Assembly: GCF_023920225.1 (NCBI RefSeq) | Contig: NZ_CP092588.1 | Coordinates: 186,001-250,000, forward strand | Length of the DNA: 64,000 nucleotides | From: Vibrio gazogenes | GTDB taxonomy: Bacteria > Pseudomonadota > Gammaproteobacteria > Enterobacterales > Vibrionaceae | Direction: 5' to 3' | In this document: piece after piece, positions 1 through 9,538 of the stretch | Layout of the letters: every line of letters begins with the position of its first letter | How positions within the stretch are numbered: the stretch's first letter is position 1 | Program-made: the position numbers and the translations under genes | The notes under the pieces: model-generated | Seen by the model: the letters and a program-made list of their open reading frames with translations, nothing else | Told to the model about the DNA's origin: nothing | Database searches by the model: none

Positions 1-70
1 ACTGACGCCCGAAATATTAGAACAATATTTCGGTCAGTATGCCGCAGATGCCGGGGTTCCGATTCATTAG
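1..70 (+). CDS. 3' end of an unidentified CDS (partial)
   Basis: An open frame enters from the left edge and runs 22 codons to a TAG at 68-70, ending in the residues DAGVPIH. Too little is visible to name a family. A 10-bp inverted repeat follows at 84-115, which may mark the end of the transcript. Codon use looks like that of the neighbouring genes, so a real coding tail is more likely than chance. Confidence 0.5.
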   Translation, partial: LTPEILEQYFGQYAADAGVPIH

Positions 71-83
71 ATGATCTGTCCCT

Positions 84-115
84 TGATTGAACAGATTGCT
101 CGATTTGTTCAATCA
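84..115 (+). terminator. Stem-loop after the first gene
   Basis: TGATTGAACA at 84-93 is exactly complementary to TGTTCAATCA at 106-115 with a 12-nt loop. No U-tract follows, so this may be an RNA-stabilising or Rho-assisted end rather than a classic intrinsic terminator. Confidence 0.35.
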
Positions 116-213
116 TGACGTTAAAGAAAACCAACATAATTAAAAATCACTGACAGAGCCGATCATCGATCAAGTCGGACAGTCCGTTTTATTGCCAATA
201 CAGGAGAAGTGAC

Positions 214-1425
214 GTGTTTCATCATATTACCCCTTATGCGGGGGATCCAATTCTGTCCCTTATGGAAGCGTTTATGGCGGATAGTCGCCCTGATAAAGTG
301 AACTTAAGTATTGGTCTTTATTATGATGAAGCAGGTCAGATTCCGACTTTACCGAGTGTCCGTCTGGCAGAGCAAGCACGGTTCTCAGCGGATAGAGAAC
401 CTTGTATTTATTTGCCGATGGAAGGGATTGACGATTATCGGCAAGCGGTTCAAACTTTAGTCTTTGGTGCGGAACATCCGGCGGTTCATGACAAGAGAAT
501 TGCCACTATCCAGACTTTGGGTGGATCCGGTGCACTCATGATTGGCGCTGACTTCTTACATCGTTATTTTCCTGAATCAAAAGTGTGGGTGAGTCATCCG
601 ACTTGGGAAAATCATAATGCAATTTTTGAAGGGGCAGGTTTTGCCGTCGGTAGTTACCCGTATTTTCATCCTGAAACGCGGATGCTGGACTTCAGCGGTA
701 TGATTGAGGCGCTATCACAATTGCCGGCGAAGGATATTGTCTTGTTACATCCCTGTTGCCATAACCCAACCGGGGTTGATTTGACGCCGGAACAGTGGGA
801 TCAGGTGATCGATATTCTTGAATCGCGGCAGTTGATTCCATTTTTTGATATGGCTTACCAGGGATTTGGTGAAGATACAGTTCAGGATGCTTATGTCATG
901 AGAGCCTTGGCTGAACGGACATCGGTTTCGTTTTTTGTCAGTAACTCATTTTCAAAGATCTTTTCTCTGTACGGGGAGCGGGTCGGTGGTCTGTCCGTTG
1001 TTTGTCATGACGCGCAAGAAGCGGTGAATGTGTTGGGACAATTGAAAGCCACCGTTCGACGTAATTATTCAAGCCCGGCGAAATATGGTGCGGTACTGGT
1101 GTCCCGGGTGCTCAATGACCCTGAGTTAAACGCCCGGTGGCTTGCAGAAGTGAGCACTATGCGTGAACGGATCGCAATGATGCGTCAGCAGCTACACCAG
1201 CGTTTACAGGCATTGTCTCCGGAGCAAGACTTTGATTTTCTGATTCAGCAAAAAGGGATGTTCAGTTATACCGGTTTCTCTGTCGAGAGTGTGCACTCAT
1301 TACGGCAACAGCATGGTATCTACTTGATTGATAGCGGACGAATGTGTCTGGCTGGATTGAATGCGCATAATCTTGAGCTAGTCGCACAGGCATTTGCTGC
1401 TGTGGCAGAGAATCGTGGTAAGTAA
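214..1425 (+). CDS. tyrB: Aromatic amino acid aminotransferase (aspartate aminotransferase family)
   Basis: A 403-residue PLP enzyme of class I, which transfers the amino group of tyrosine, phenylalanine or aspartate to 2-oxoglutarate in the cytoplasm. The family signature around the PLP lysine is visible as [15 protein letters not shown] (Lys at about 248), with HNPTG near 183-187 and the fold-type I motif FDMAYQGF near 211-218. The length matches the usual 395-400 residues. The frame opens with GTG at 214, preceded by CAGGAGA at a normal distance; the next internal ATG would cut into the conserved N-terminal PYAGDPIL motif. AspC and TyrB cannot be separated safely by eye; the symbol is the best guess. 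It stands alone, convergent with the next gene. Confidence 0.82.
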   Translation: MFHHITPYAGDPILSLMEAFMADSRPDKVNLSIGLYYDEAGQIPTLPSVRLAEQARFSADREPCIYLPMEGIDDYRQAVQTLVFGAEHPAVHDKRIATIQTLGGSGALMIGADFLHRYFPESKVWVSHPTWENHNAIFEGAGFAVGSYPYFHPETRMLDFSGMIEALSQLPAKDIVLLHPCCHNPTGVDLTPEQWDQVIDILESRQLIPFFDMAYQGFGEDTVQDAYVMRALAERTSVSFFVSNSFSKIFSLYGERVGGLSVVCHDAQEAVNVLGQLKATVRRNYSSPAKYGAVLVSRVLNDPELNARWLAEVSTMRERIAMMRQQLHQRLQALSPEQDFDFLIQQKGMFSYTGFSVESVHSLRQQHGIYLIDSGRMCLAGLNAHNLELVAQAFAAVAENRGK

Positions 1426-1460
1426 GATAACTCCACTGTGAGTGCCGGTGAGCGTTACGT

Positions 1461-2123
1461 TTAATGGAGTGACGGGAGCGTGTCTATCAGGCCGTCGAGT
1501 GTGTCGTGGAGCTCAGTGATCGGCTGAGCGCCATTCAGCAAGATATGCTGTTCGATAATCATTGCCGGGACGGCCTGTATGCCAGCTTCTAGCCACTGTT
1601 TTTCCGTTTGCACCACCGCAGACGACCACCCCGGGTCAGTGAGTACCCGCCGACAATCTCTACGATCTAACCCCTGAGCGACGGCGATATCGAGGAGTGT
1701 GTCAGTATCATCCATGATTTGTCCTTCCTGAAAATAAGCCAGAAAAAGTGCTTTCTGAAATGGTGTCTGCTGTTGACTGCGAGCGGCCCACATCATTAAC
1801 TGGTGAGCTTTGCGTGTATTATAAATGCGCATGTCCGCTGTAAACTGAAAATGAATCCCCAACTCATTGCCAAGCTTCGTTATTTTTTGCTGGCTCAGCT
1901 GTCGTTGTTGTGCAGTCATTTGATATTTTGTTTGTAGATGCTGATTGAGTATTTCACCGCCCGCAGGCAGAGTCGGGTTAAGTTCGAAAGGATGCCAGTG
2001 GATCTCAGGCTGAAGATGTTTATCTATGCGGAGTTGTGCAAGAACTTTCTCCAATCGTGTATAACCAATAAAGCACCAAGGACAGACAAGATCCGATAAA
2101 ATATCGATACGCAGTTTCTTCAT
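1461..2123 (-). CDS. DsbA-family thiol oxidoreductase, FrnE-like
   Basis: A 220-residue protein of the DsbA/FrnE branch of the thioredoxin fold. The CPWC active site (Cys14, Cys17) lies right after the first beta strand, and the helical insertion and the cis-proline loop (AVPAMIIE near 182-189) are in the expected places. There is no signal peptide, so it should act in the cytoplasm, as FrnE proteins do, probably in disulfide chemistry or redox stress. FrnE members were first named from polyketide clusters, but nothing here supports such a role. The gene begins 33 nt from the end of a MITE-like element lying upstream, which probably affects its promoter. Confidence 0.85.
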   Translation of the reverse strand: MKKLRIDILSDLVCPWCFIGYTRLEKVLAQLRIDKHLQPEIHWHPFELNPTLPAGGEILNQHLQTKYQMTAQQRQLSQQKITKLGNELGIHFQFTADMRIYNTRKAHQLMMWAARSQQQTPFQKALFLAYFQEGQIMDDTDTLLDIAVAQGLDRRDCRRVLTDPGWSSAVVQTEKQWLEAGIQAVPAMIIEQHILLNGAQPITELHDTLDGLIDTLPSLH

Positions 2124-2156
2124 TGAGAGTCTCCAGAATCCTACCGATAGTTTTTA

Positions 2157-2420
2157 GGGGCTGTTGACCTTTCGTGATGGTTTTTGCAGCAATTTGTCGT
2201 GCATTTAGCCAAGGCAGGTCATGTGAAGTGTAGCGATCTACATGAACCATGACCTAACGCTGGATAAATGAGCGACAAATGCTGCTCAGAGGGTTCATCT
2301 GAACGTGTTTTGCTCTTTGTTACGGGTCATTTGCTTAGGATAGCTAAGCGGCATGCCCCGCGCCGCGATCAATACCCGTTCAGATTGAACAAAATTCAAC
2401 CACGAAAGATCAACAGCCCC
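2157..2420. mobile_element. MITE-like element with 20-bp terminal inverted repeats
   Basis: The left end GGGGCTGTTGACCTTTCGTG (2157-2176) and the right end (2401-2420) are inverted copies with one mismatch in 20. A TA dinucleotide flanks both ends (2155-2156 and 2421-2422), which fits a short target duplication. The 264-bp interior has no credible ORF but contains a second inverted pair (GTTCATCTGAACG near 2296 and CGTTCAGATTGAAC near 2377). Size, termini and lack of coding capacity fit a non-autonomous miniature transposable element, probably moved in trans by an IS with GGGGCTGTTGA-type ends. It sits in the upstream region of the frnE-like gene. Confidence 0.75.
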
Positions 2421-2949
2421 TAGTATACCGATGGTTCTGTATTCAAATCGAGTCGCCTACTTAACAAGATGATATGAAAATGATGCAAAAAAGTGATCAT
2501 AATGTAATTTTTAAGTGCATCAGCGCAAGCGATGGTGTTGTGTTTTTTGAAAATGTGAACAGCAAGACTAAAGAAAAATACCTCTCGGGCGATAAGCAAC
2601 GAGAGGTATAAATGGCGCGTTTATATGTGTTAAGCGAAGGGAACTTTGAGTTCCTTTAAATCTAGTTGACGATTGCTTATTCGGCAAATTTATTTGTTAT
2701 GTTTTTGTGTTTTTTAATATAACCCACTGTTATTAATGAATAATTTTAGTCATGATTTGACAGGGATAATCATACCAAATTGAATCGATAGTTTGATTTA
2801 GGCTAGGTATTAACGATATTGATAAAGCTGAATGCGCAAAAACTGATTTACAACAACATCTAGCTGGACGGAGCGCCCTAGTATGAAAGGCGCCATATTT
2901 GATGGCAACACTGTGGGGTGTTCATTCTTTAACCAGTGAGAGTTATGTT
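2421..2949. other. Long intergenic region between the MITE and pepT
   Basis: AT-rich, about 530 bp, with no credible protein gene. It holds the leftward hairpin at 2579-2609, the small inverted repeat near 2640 and presumably the pepT promoter. No regulatory site is clear enough to name. Confidence 0.5.
2579..2609 (-). terminator. Hairpin with U-tract, reading leftward
   Basis: TACCTCTCG and CGAGAGGTA form a 9-bp stem around an 11-nt loop. On the minus strand the stem is followed by TTTTTCTTT, as in an intrinsic terminator. No minus-strand gene is seen upstream of it, so it could end a small RNA or be a relic. A second short hairpin (GGAACTTTGAGTTCC, near 2640) lies beside it. Confidence 0.4.
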
Positions 2950-4182
2950 ATGGAAAGTCTGATAGATCGCTTTCTGCATTATGTGTCATTTGATACACAA
3001 TCCAACCCATACCGGAATTGTTGTCCAAGCACGGCCGGGCAGAAAAAATTAGCACAGGCAATATATGATGAATTGCAAGCACTTGGGCTTAGTGATGTAA
3101 CACTGGATGCTCATGGTTATGTCATGGCTAAACTGCCGGCAAATGTTGACGGTGAGATACCACCGATCGGATTTATTGCGCATCTGGACACGTCTCCGGA
3201 TGCTTCAGGTAAAAAAGTTGTTCCTCAGATTGTTGAAAACTATCAGGGGGGAGATATTGCATTGGGGCGGGGAGATGAAGTGTTGTCTCCGATTCAATAC
3301 CGAGAATTACACCAACTGCATGGGTACAATTTAATCACCACCGATGGGAATACGCTTTTGGGCGCAGATGATAAGGCGGGTGTCGCCGAGATCATCACGG
3401 CCATGAAAGTGTTGCTGGAACATCCGGATATCCCGCATGGTGAAATTTGTATTGCCTTTACGCCCGATGAAGAAATTGGCCGTGGGGCTGATCTGTTCGA
3501 TGTTGAAAAATTCGGGGCTCAGTGGGCCTATACGGTTGACGGCGGACCCGTTGGTGATTTGGAGTATGAGAACTTTAATGCAGCAACGGCGCATGTTACT
3601 TGTTATGGTGTTTCGGTCCATACCGGAACTGCAAAAGGCAAGCTGGTGAATGCCATGAATATTGCGGCTCAATTCCAGATGATGATCCCCACCGATGAGA
3701 CACCGGAGCATACTGAAGGGTACCAAGGTTTTTACCATCTATCCTCGGCGAATATGGGCATTGCCCGTAGTGAGTTGACCTATCTACTGCGAGACTTTGA
3801 CCAGCAAGGGTTAGCGTGCAGAAAAGCACAGATGAAAGATTGGGTCGGTACTCTCAACCATCAATTACATCGCGGCCGGGTCGAACTCGAAATTACGGAT
3901 AGTTATGCCAATATGAAGCAAGTGATTGCATCCAATCTACATATTATTGAAATTGCCAAAAGCGCAATGAGTGACTTGGGGATTGAACCGCAAATCAAAC
4001 CAATCCGGGGCGGTACGGATGGTGCGCAGCTTTCTTTCAAAGGTTTACCGTGTCCGAACTTATTTACCGGTGGTTATAATTTTCACGGTATCCATGAATT
4101 TGTGACTATTGAAGGAATGGAACAGGCGGTGAAAGTTATTGTGAAAATAGCGGAAAAAACTGCACTGACTTACCGTGGATAA
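2950..4182 (+). CDS. pepT: Peptidase T (tripeptidase)
   Basis: Cytoplasmic M20 aminotripeptidase, which releases the N-terminal residue of tripeptides. The dinuclear zinc site motifs are all visible: HLDTSPD, the GADDKAG stretch, TPDEEIG with the catalytic Glu, the YTVDGG stretch and the C-terminal HGIHEF. The protein reads like enterobacterial PepT from end to end, and the 410-residue length is right. The ATG at 2950 (MESLIDRF) is chosen because GTGAGAG lies 8 nt upstream and the family N-terminus starts there; the frame stays open further upstream to a TTG at 2899, but that stretch has no family match. Single-gene unit. Confidence 0.93.
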   Translation: MESLIDRFLHYVSFDTQSNPYRNCCPSTAGQKKLAQAIYDELQALGLSDVTLDAHGYVMAKLPANVDGEIPPIGFIAHLDTSPDASGKKVVPQIVENYQGGDIALGRGDEVLSPIQYRELHQLHGYNLITTDGNTLLGADDKAGVAEIITAMKVLLEHPDIPHGEICIAFTPDEEIGRGADLFDVEKFGAQWAYTVDGGPVGDLEYENFNAATAHVTCYGVSVHTGTAKGKLVNAMNIAAQFQMMIPTDETPEHTEGYQGFYHLSSANMGIARSELTYLLRDFDQQGLACRKAQMKDWVGTLNHQLHRGRVELEITDSYANMKQVIASNLHIIEIAKSAMSDLGIEPQIKPIRGGTDGAQLSFKGLPCPNLFTGGYNFHGIHEFVTIEGMEQAVKVIVKIAEKTALTYRG

Positions 4183-4465
4183 GTAGGCATCAACGCACAG
4201 TATCATGATGATTTATTGACTCTTTGGGATACTTTCGTCTTTTGAAGTGTGTCAGTTGTTTAGGGTTTATTACTCTACATTATGAAAAAACTCAGATAAA
4301 CTTGCAGTCATTATATACCTGAATCATCGATAAGATTGAGCAATCTACGAAGCGGCATGGATTGACTCAAACCAAGGTCTTGTTTTTATCGATGACGGGA
4401 ATACGCAGACAGAGTCTTCAAAAAATCAATTCTGTTTTTGTGATGTTTGGTTGTGAGAGAGATGC

Positions 4466-5320
4466 ATGGACTATTTAAACAACGTGCTGGATTATCTGTT
4501 GTCCCATAAGCTACTGTTTAGCGTCATTATCATTGGTTTTATTCTAATGATTCGCCGTACTGCGCTTGCTTTGATTCGGGGTGATGGTGCATTTATTACC
4601 GAAAAACAGCGTAAGTGGATGTCTCAGACCAAGAATGGTACGTTTGCCGCGCTGTTGATTATCGGGTTTTTCTTGTGGAAAGAAGAAATCAATGAATTTG
4701 CTTTGTCAGTGACTGCCATTGCGGTTGCGATTGTTGTGGCATCAAAAGAGATCATTTTATGCTTTACCGGTTCGATTCAACGGGCAAGCTCTCGCTCTTT
4801 TCGGATTGGTGACTGGATTGAAGTCGGTTCGTTATGCGGTGAAGTGATTGAACACAATATGATGGCGACCGTTATTCAAGAGATTGATTTGAGTGGGGGG
4901 CTTTACCATTACACCGGAAAAACCGCGACACTGCCCAACAGTATGTTTTTTACCTACCCAGTGAAAAACCTGAATTTTATGAAGCGCTATGTGTTTCATA
5001 ATTTTGAAATCGTGGTGCGTGATTTCGTGAACTTATATACGATGCTTCCCCAGTTCCGCAAGCAAATCGAAGTCCATTTTGAGCATTTTATTGAAGTCGC
5101 TCGTCGTTATAATCTGATGATTGAGAAACATGCCGGGGTGGATTTGCCGAGTGCGGACCCGATGATTCACATTAGCAGCACTGTAACCGGTGAGCAGAAA
5201 GTCCATGTGATGATTTTTTGCCCGACTGAGCGGGCTCACGAGCTTGAACAGTTGATTCGGGCTGATTTCATGCACATCTACGATGAACACTTCTCCAATC
5301 AAACCGAACCAACTCATTAA
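4466..5320 (+). CDS. MscS-family mechanosensitive channel
   Basis: A 284-residue inner-membrane protein. N-terminal hydrophobic helices (about 14-30, 53-70 and 75-97) are followed by the MscS beta-domain, with the hallmark stretch SFRIGDWIEVG (about 109-119) and the TLPNSMFFTYPVKNL segment near 150-165. It is shorter than E. coli MscS and differs in the pore helix, so it belongs to one of the smaller MscS-like subfamilies. Release of small solutes under hypo-osmotic shock is the expected role; ion selectivity cannot be read. ATG at 4466 follows GAGAGA. It converges on norR. Confidence 0.78.
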   Translation: MDYLNNVLDYLLSHKLLFSVIIIGFILMIRRTALALIRGDGAFITEKQRKWMSQTKNGTFAALLIIGFFLWKEEINEFALSVTAIAVAIVVASKEIILCFTGSIQRASSRSFRIGDWIEVGSLCGEVIEHNMMATVIQEIDLSGGLYHYTGKTATLPNSMFFTYPVKNLNFMKRYVFHNFEIVVRDFVNLYTMLPQFRKQIEVHFEHFIEVARRYNLMIEKHAGVDLPSADPMIHISSTVTGEQKVHVMIFCPTERAHELEQLIRADFMHIYDEHFSNQTEPTH

Positions 5321-5346
5321 CATGATGTATCTGATATTGCCTGATA

Positions 5347-6945
5347 TTACATCTCCAATTTGTGCGTTTTCTTAACCTGAATCCCTAGCCGCCTTGCTAA
5401 CCGAGTCAGATTAGCCCGATCAGTTTGGAGTAATCTGCCGGCTTGCGCCCAGTTATAATCTGACTGAATTAATGCTTCTTTCACCAGTTGTCGCTGAAAA
5501 TCATCGGTTGCCTGCCTGAGCCCGCCACTCATAGCAATGTGTGTAGATGCTTTCACTTCAGGATTGTCCAGTATCTCCGGCGTATTGATGGGCAAGCTTT
5601 CTAAAACACCGACATCCGTTAATGTAATTGTGGTCAGTGTTTGTTGGGGCTGACTGGCTCTGGCTTTCAAAGCCGCTCGATTGATTACATGCTCCATTTC
5701 CCGGACATTCCCCGGCCAGTTATATTGGATCAGGTAATCGAGAACATCTTGTGCCAGTTTCAGATGGGTGATGCCAAGCTTTCTTCTGGCTTGTTCAAGA
5801 AAGTAACCAGCTAGCAGACTGACATCACCTCTGCGTTCTCGGAGCGGTGGAACATGAATCGGATAAACACTGAGACGGTGGTATAAATCTGCCCGGAAGC
5901 GACCGGCTTCTACTTCTTGTTTTAAATCGCGGTTTGTTGCCGCAAGCACTCGGACATCAATGTGTTGCACACGATCCTGACCGACGGGCTGAATTTCATT
6001 ATTTTGTAATGCTCTAAGCAACTTGCTCTGAGCTGCAAGCGGAAGCTCGCCAATTTCATCAAGAAAAAGAGTGCCTTCGTGGGCCAGTGCAAATTTACCG
6101 AGTCGGTTTCTGTCGGCACCGGTAAATGCGCCTTTAATGTGACCGAATAACTCGCTTTCAATTAGGTTTTCCGGTATTGCAGCACAATTGACATAAACCA
6201 GCGGTTGTCGTTTTCTGGCTGACAGATGATGTATCCGTCTGGCAACCAGTTCTTTGCCGACACCGGTTTCACCGAAAATCAGGATATTAAAATCGGATGA
6301 AGCGACGATGTCTATCTCATCATGCATTGATTGCATCACACGACTGGTACCGATGATATCACTACGGTCTCTTTCCCAGCCTTCCTCATTCAGTTCTTGC
6401 AACCGCTGTTGTGTCTGACGGGCTTGTGTTTCTAACTGAGAAAAAGTCAGCGCCATTTTTAGCGTTGATGCAGCAATCGCTGAAAGCACTTCCAAATGGC
6501 GGGCCGGGATATGCGTAAACACACCGGTCTTCAAACTGTCCAAAGTCAGTACACCGAGTAACTTTTCGTCAAAAATCAGCGGTAATCCCATACAGGAATG
6601 AATCGGAACATCACCGTCGTGGTGTAGCAGCAGCCCATCGAATGGGTCGGGAAGTGAACAATTGGCATCAAACCGGACTGCCTGACGGGCTCTGCAAATT
6701 TGCTGGAAACGAGGGTGCTCTTCAATCATAAAGCGTCGTCCGAGCGTGTCTTTGGTCAAGCCTTGCATTGCCAAAGGAATCAGCGTATCACCTTGGCGGG
6801 ACATCAGGGCGACACAATCACAGGGGATGACCTTGCGTATTGTCTCCAACAAACGGTTGAATCGATTTTCATCATTGAGACCACTGGCAAGATCGATGGT
6901 CATTTCGGCAAGTGTTGACAGGGTTGTAATCGGAAAATTTTGCAT
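5347..6945 (-). CDS. norR: Nitric-oxide-responsive sigma-54 activator NorR
   Basis: A 532-residue enhancer-binding protein: GAF domain (about 20-170), AAA+ core (about 195-430) with Walker A GETGVGKE (225-232) and the sigma-54 contact loop GAFTGA, then a Fis-type helix-turn-helix at the C-terminus (about 490-522). The GAF domain keeps acidic and cysteine residues ([18 protein letters not shown]) like those that hold the non-haem iron nitrosylated by NO in E. coli NorR. In the family it turns on NO reductase or flavorubredoxin genes. No such target is beside it here: the upstream neighbour is a cold-shock gene. It must act at a distance, or its target lies outside the window. Confidence 0.85.
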   Translation of the reverse strand: MQNFPITTLSTLAEMTIDLASGLNDENRFNRLLETIRKVIPCDCVALMSRQGDTLIPLAMQGLTKDTLGRRFMIEEHPRFQQICRARQAVRFDANCSLPDPFDGLLLHHDGDVPIHSCMGLPLIFDEKLLGVLTLDSLKTGVFTHIPARHLEVLSAIAASTLKMALTFSQLETQARQTQQRLQELNEEGWERDRSDIIGTSRVMQSMHDEIDIVASSDFNILIFGETGVGKELVARRIHHLSARKRQPLVYVNCAAIPENLIESELFGHIKGAFTGADRNRLGKFALAHEGTLFLDEIGELPLAAQSKLLRALQNNEIQPVGQDRVQHIDVRVLAATNRDLKQEVEAGRFRADLYHRLSVYPIHVPPLRERRGDVSLLAGYFLEQARRKLGITHLKLAQDVLDYLIQYNWPGNVREMEHVINRAALKARASQPQQTLTTITLTDVGVLESLPINTPEILDNPEVKASTHIAMSGGLRQATDDFQRQLVKEALIQSDYNWAQAGRLLQTDRANLTRLARRLGIQVKKTHKLEM

Positions 6946-7123
6946 AAGATGAAGGCAGTTTTTTGTCCATTCTAATGGCTAAGTGAGTGGATGAGAAGAG
7001 CGAGCCCCGTGAACGATGAAAGCAGGAGTTGTGCTAAGCGAAGATATTGACTGAGGCGGAATTGTGAATGACAATCTCAGCGTGAGATGGATACTGAACG
7101 GTTCTTGAAACCAAAATGTTGAG

Positions 7124-7160
7124 ACAAAAAATTAGCCAGCATACAACGCTGGCTATTTTT
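7124..7160 (-). terminator. Intrinsic terminator of the cold-shock gene
   Basis: AGCCAGC (7134-7140) and GCTGGCT (7148-7154) pair with a 7-nt loop. On the minus strand the stem is followed by AATTTTTT. It lies 27 nt beyond the stop codon of the cold-shock gene. Confidence 0.8.
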
Positions 7161-7186
7161 AAAAGATTCTTGCCTAAAATATTTAA

Positions 7187-7396
7187 TTATAGGACTTTAA
7201 TGTTTTCAGCTTGAGGGCCTTTTTGTCCTTGCGAGATGACAAACTCAACAGTTTGACCTTCAGCTAGGGTACGGAAACCGTCACCTTGGATAGCGCTGAA
7301 GTGAGCAAAAACATCGGGACCATTTTCTTGTTGGATGAAACCAAAACCTTTAGTTTCGTTGAACCACTTTACAGTGCCAGTCACTGTGTTAGACAT
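7187..7396 (-). CDS. CspA-family cold-shock protein
   Basis: A 69-residue single cold-shock domain that binds single-stranded RNA and DNA as an RNA chaperone. RNP1 (KGFGFIQ) and RNP2 (VFAHFS) are intact. The start MSNTVTG is preferred because AGGA lies 7-8 nt before it and family members begin there. The long A+T-rich leader upstream, up to about 7560, is in keeping with the long untranslated leaders of csp genes, but I cannot name a specific cold box. Which of several Vibrio csp paralogues it is cannot be decided. Confidence 0.9.
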   Translation of the reverse strand: MSNTVTGTVKWFNETKGFGFIQQENGPDVFAHFSAIQGDGFRTLAEGQTVEFVISQGQKGPQAENIKVL

Positions 7397-7707
7397 AATA
7401 TATTCCTGGTAAATCAAAGTAAAACTAAGCCGATACCGGCCATTCTAGCGTGGAAAAGTAGATTGCTATTGCGTACAGAACGACCGGGGAGTTACAAAAA
7501 TCCAACAAGACGTTATGGTAAACAAAGAACTGCTTCCTAGCCTTATGTGAGTTTAGTGTAATCTTAGGGGTTGTCAATCAAATATTACGGTTAAACGTAA
7601 ATGTCTCTGATATTTTTGATCATTTTAGATTTTACTGAGATTTTCTTTTCATTGTTACATCATTATTTTTAATGAAATCATAAAATACACTTTTTTACTT
7701 TTAACGA

Positions 7708-7721
7708 ATTGACATGTCAAT
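7708..7721. promoter_or_regulatory. Perfect 14-bp palindrome upstream of arfA
   Basis: ATTGACATGTCAAT is an exact palindrome 57 nt before the arfA start codon. It contains TTGACA, which could serve as a -35 box, so a bound repressor would block the promoter. The regulator is unknown. Confidence 0.3.
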
Positions 7722-7777
7722 ACAATGGCTCACAATACGTTGCTTTTTTATTCACCACCATAAGAGAAGTATTTCAA

Positions 7778-7993
7778 ATGAAAAGAGAAAAGAGAAATCA
7801 TACGGTTAATCAGCCTGATGATGTTGAGATTCAACGTGGCACTATCACAGATAATGCACTGAAAGCGTTGGTTACCAGTCCGGTATTTAAGATGCGAGTC
7901 GAAAAGCCGAAGAAAGGGAAGGGTAGCTTTCAGCGTAAAGCAAAACATCAGGTGCGGGAGCCCTATTCAAAAGTTGCAGTATGTTGCTTTTGA
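7778..7993 (+). CDS. arfA: Alternative ribosome-rescue factor A
   Basis: A 71-residue basic protein. The conserved core [17 protein letters not shown] then [15 protein letters not shown] matches the ArfA family, which recruits release factor 2 to ribosomes stalled at the end of mRNAs lacking a stop codon. ATG at 7778 has AGAGAAG upstream. The last 11 codons, including the stop, lie inside a perfect 13-bp hairpin (7961-7999). This is the known ArfA arrangement: the mRNA is cut or ends in the hairpin, the truncated product is tagged by tmRNA and destroyed, and active truncated ArfA builds up only when trans-translation fails. The residues past the hairpin's 5' arm (about 62-71) are therefore probably not part of the working protein. 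Confidence 0.9.
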   Translation: MKREKRNHTVNQPDDVEIQRGTITDNALKALVTSPVFKMRVEKPKKGKGSFQRKAKHQVREPYSKVAVCCF

Positions 7994-8004
7994 ATAGGGT
8001 TTCT
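7961..8004 (+). terminator. Hairpin inside the arfA 3' end (terminator / RNase III site)
   Basis: CCCTATTCAAAAG (7961-7973) pairs perfectly with CTTTTGAATAGGG (7987-7999) around a 13-nt loop, followed by TTTCTT. The arfA stop TGA at 7991-7993 sits in the 3' arm. By analogy with other arfA genes the hairpin makes the message non-stop. Confidence 0.8.
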
Positions 8005-8038
8005 TCATCGCTGTTGGTTTACAGCCGCATGGTGAATT

Positions 8039-8070
8039 CTTTCAATAGACTATATTTCAATAGGCTATAG
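8039..8070. repeat. Two-copy 15-bp tandem repeat downstream of arfA
   Basis: TTTCAATAGACTATA is followed directly by TTTCAATAGGCTATA, then a partial third unit. The copies differ at one base. It resembles the 14-bp repeat at 41685 in base make-up. Confidence 0.6.
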
Positions 8071-8164
8071 TTGAAAAAAGAGCAGTGTAGAGGACTCGAA
8101 ACATTGCTCCTGTTTCTGTCACACTTCGTTTTCGCAAACTTTTACATCCGACAAGGGGTTCAAC

Positions 8165-8404
8165 ATGGTCGTTACACTCTTTTGGCTGGAGAAATCAATG
8201 CTGACACTGGGAATCATTCTGATTGTCATGAGTATGATTCGTTACGGTAAAAGAAGTCAGGATTGGCGAGGCATTGCTACAATGTTCTTTAAACGTATTC
8301 CAATGACGATTGAAGAGTATCGTCATTATCGTTTTGGTGTGGCGTTGGTTGTGCTAGCAGTATTACTGCGGATTGTCACTCTGACATTATGGCCGACAGT
8401 ATAA
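8165..8404 (+). CDS. Small membrane protein of unknown function
   Basis: A 79-residue frame with two hydrophobic segments (about 3-24 and 58-77) joined by a basic loop (YGKRSQDWRG, FFKRIPMT, YRHYRF). AAGGGG lies 8 nt before the ATG. I do not recognise a family. It lies alone between arfA and the receiver-CheX gene, on the same strand as both. The two-helix hairpin with a positively charged loop suggests an inner-membrane protein with both ends on the same side. Confidence 0.6.
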   Translation: MVVTLFWLEKSMLTLGIILIVMSMIRYGKRSQDWRGIATMFFKRIPMTIEEYRHYRFGVALVVLAVLLRIVTLTLWPTV

Positions 8405-8531
8405 GTTGTACCATCAGGTCACAAAACGCATTAAAGATTTGTCTGTTTTTGAGCGCTTTATCGCTTTGTGTCTGTAGATGTTGAATTCCCGTATACACTT
8501 TTAATGATGAAAGAAAAAGGTAAGGCCGATT

Positions 8532-9536
8532 ATGGCGTTTTCAGTATTAATATGTGATGACTCAGCATTAGCAAGAAAGCAAATTGCGAGATCATTACCA
8601 GCCTTCCTGAATGCCGAAGTGCATTTTGCGGTTCACGGTTTAGACGCGTTGGAGCAGCTCAAACAACAGTCTTTTCAGTTGATGTTTTTAGATCTGACTA
8701 TGCCGGAACTCGATGGTTTCGGCACTCTAGAAGCGATGAAGGAGACGGCTGACCAAACTCCGGTGATCGTGGTTTCCGGTGATATTCAGCCCAAAGCGCA
8801 AGAACGTGTTCTCGGCCTGGGAGCCAAAGCGTTTATCCAAAAACCGATTGCAACCGATGCGCTGAAAAAAGTGCTCAGTGAGCTGGTCGAACCGCCCACT
8901 CAACCGGCGGTCATTACTCCGGGAAAGATCGAGTATCCGATCCTGAAGCGTCGCGATATTTATATGGAAGTTGCCAATGTGTCTATCGGCCGGGCTGCGG
9001 ATGCCTTAGCACGTTACTTTGATGTGTTTGTCGAATTGCCGCTGCCCAATGTCAATATCTTTGAAGTTAGTGAACTACACATGGCACTGCGGGATCTGGT
9101 CGATAATGATCAGGTCTCTGGGGTTTGTCAGGGATTCAGTGGGGAAGGCATTGCCGGTGAAGCATTGGTGCTTTTAAGTGATACCAGTGTCTCTGGACTG
9201 AAGCGATTAATGAATATTCCGGCTGAAAGTGATGATCTGAAAGAGCTTGAGCTCCTGATGGATGTGTCCAACATTTTGGTTGGCTCTTTCCTCAATGGTC
9301 TCGGTGGACAGGCAGAAATTCGTTTTTTCCAAAGCTCCCCCGTATTACTCGGGCAACATATTCCGATTGAGTCCGTGATCCGTTCGACAGCGGGGTCGTT
9401 CCATAAAACGATGACCTTTGAGGTCAGCTACAACATTGAAGGTACGGGCATTCGTTGCGATTTGCTCTTTATGTTTGTCGATGAGTCTCTACCGCTCTTG
9501 GATAACAAACTGGCCTACCTGATGGAGGATTTTTAG
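8532..9536 (+). CDS. Response regulator with C-terminal CheX/CheC-like domain
   Basis: A 334-residue protein. The N-terminal receiver (about 4-118) has the acidic pair Asp9-Asp10, phospho-acceptor Asp54 in FLDLTMPE, and the conserved Lys of AFIQKP near 104. A CheC/CheX-type domain follows (about 140-325), with an E-L-L-M-D-V-S-N run typical of CheY-P phosphatases. The likely job is phosphorylation-controlled dephosphorylation of a CheY-like partner, linking a two-component input to motility or another output. The next gene, a PAS protein, starts 2 nt after its stop, so the two are co-translated. No kinase is nearby. Confidence 0.8.
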   Translation: MAFSVLICDDSALARKQIARSLPAFLNAEVHFAVHGLDALEQLKQQSFQLMFLDLTMPELDGFGTLEAMKETADQTPVIVVSGDIQPKAQERVLGLGAKAFIQKPIATDALKKVLSELVEPPTQPAVITPGKIEYPILKRRDIYMEVANVSIGRAADALARYFDVFVELPLPNVNIFEVSELHMALRDLVDNDQVSGVCQGFSGEGIAGEALVLLSDTSVSGLKRLMNIPAESDDLKELELLMDVSNILVGSFLNGLGGQAEIRFFQSSPVLLGQHIPIESVIRSTAGSFHKTMTFEVSYNIEGTGIRCDLLFMFVDESLPLLDNKLAYLMEDF

Positions 9537-9538
9537 TC

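Noticed and set aside
2020..2250. A 76-codon minus-strand ORF crossing the MITE boundary.
   Set aside because: It overlaps the frnE-like gene in another frame and runs through the left end of the MITE-like element.
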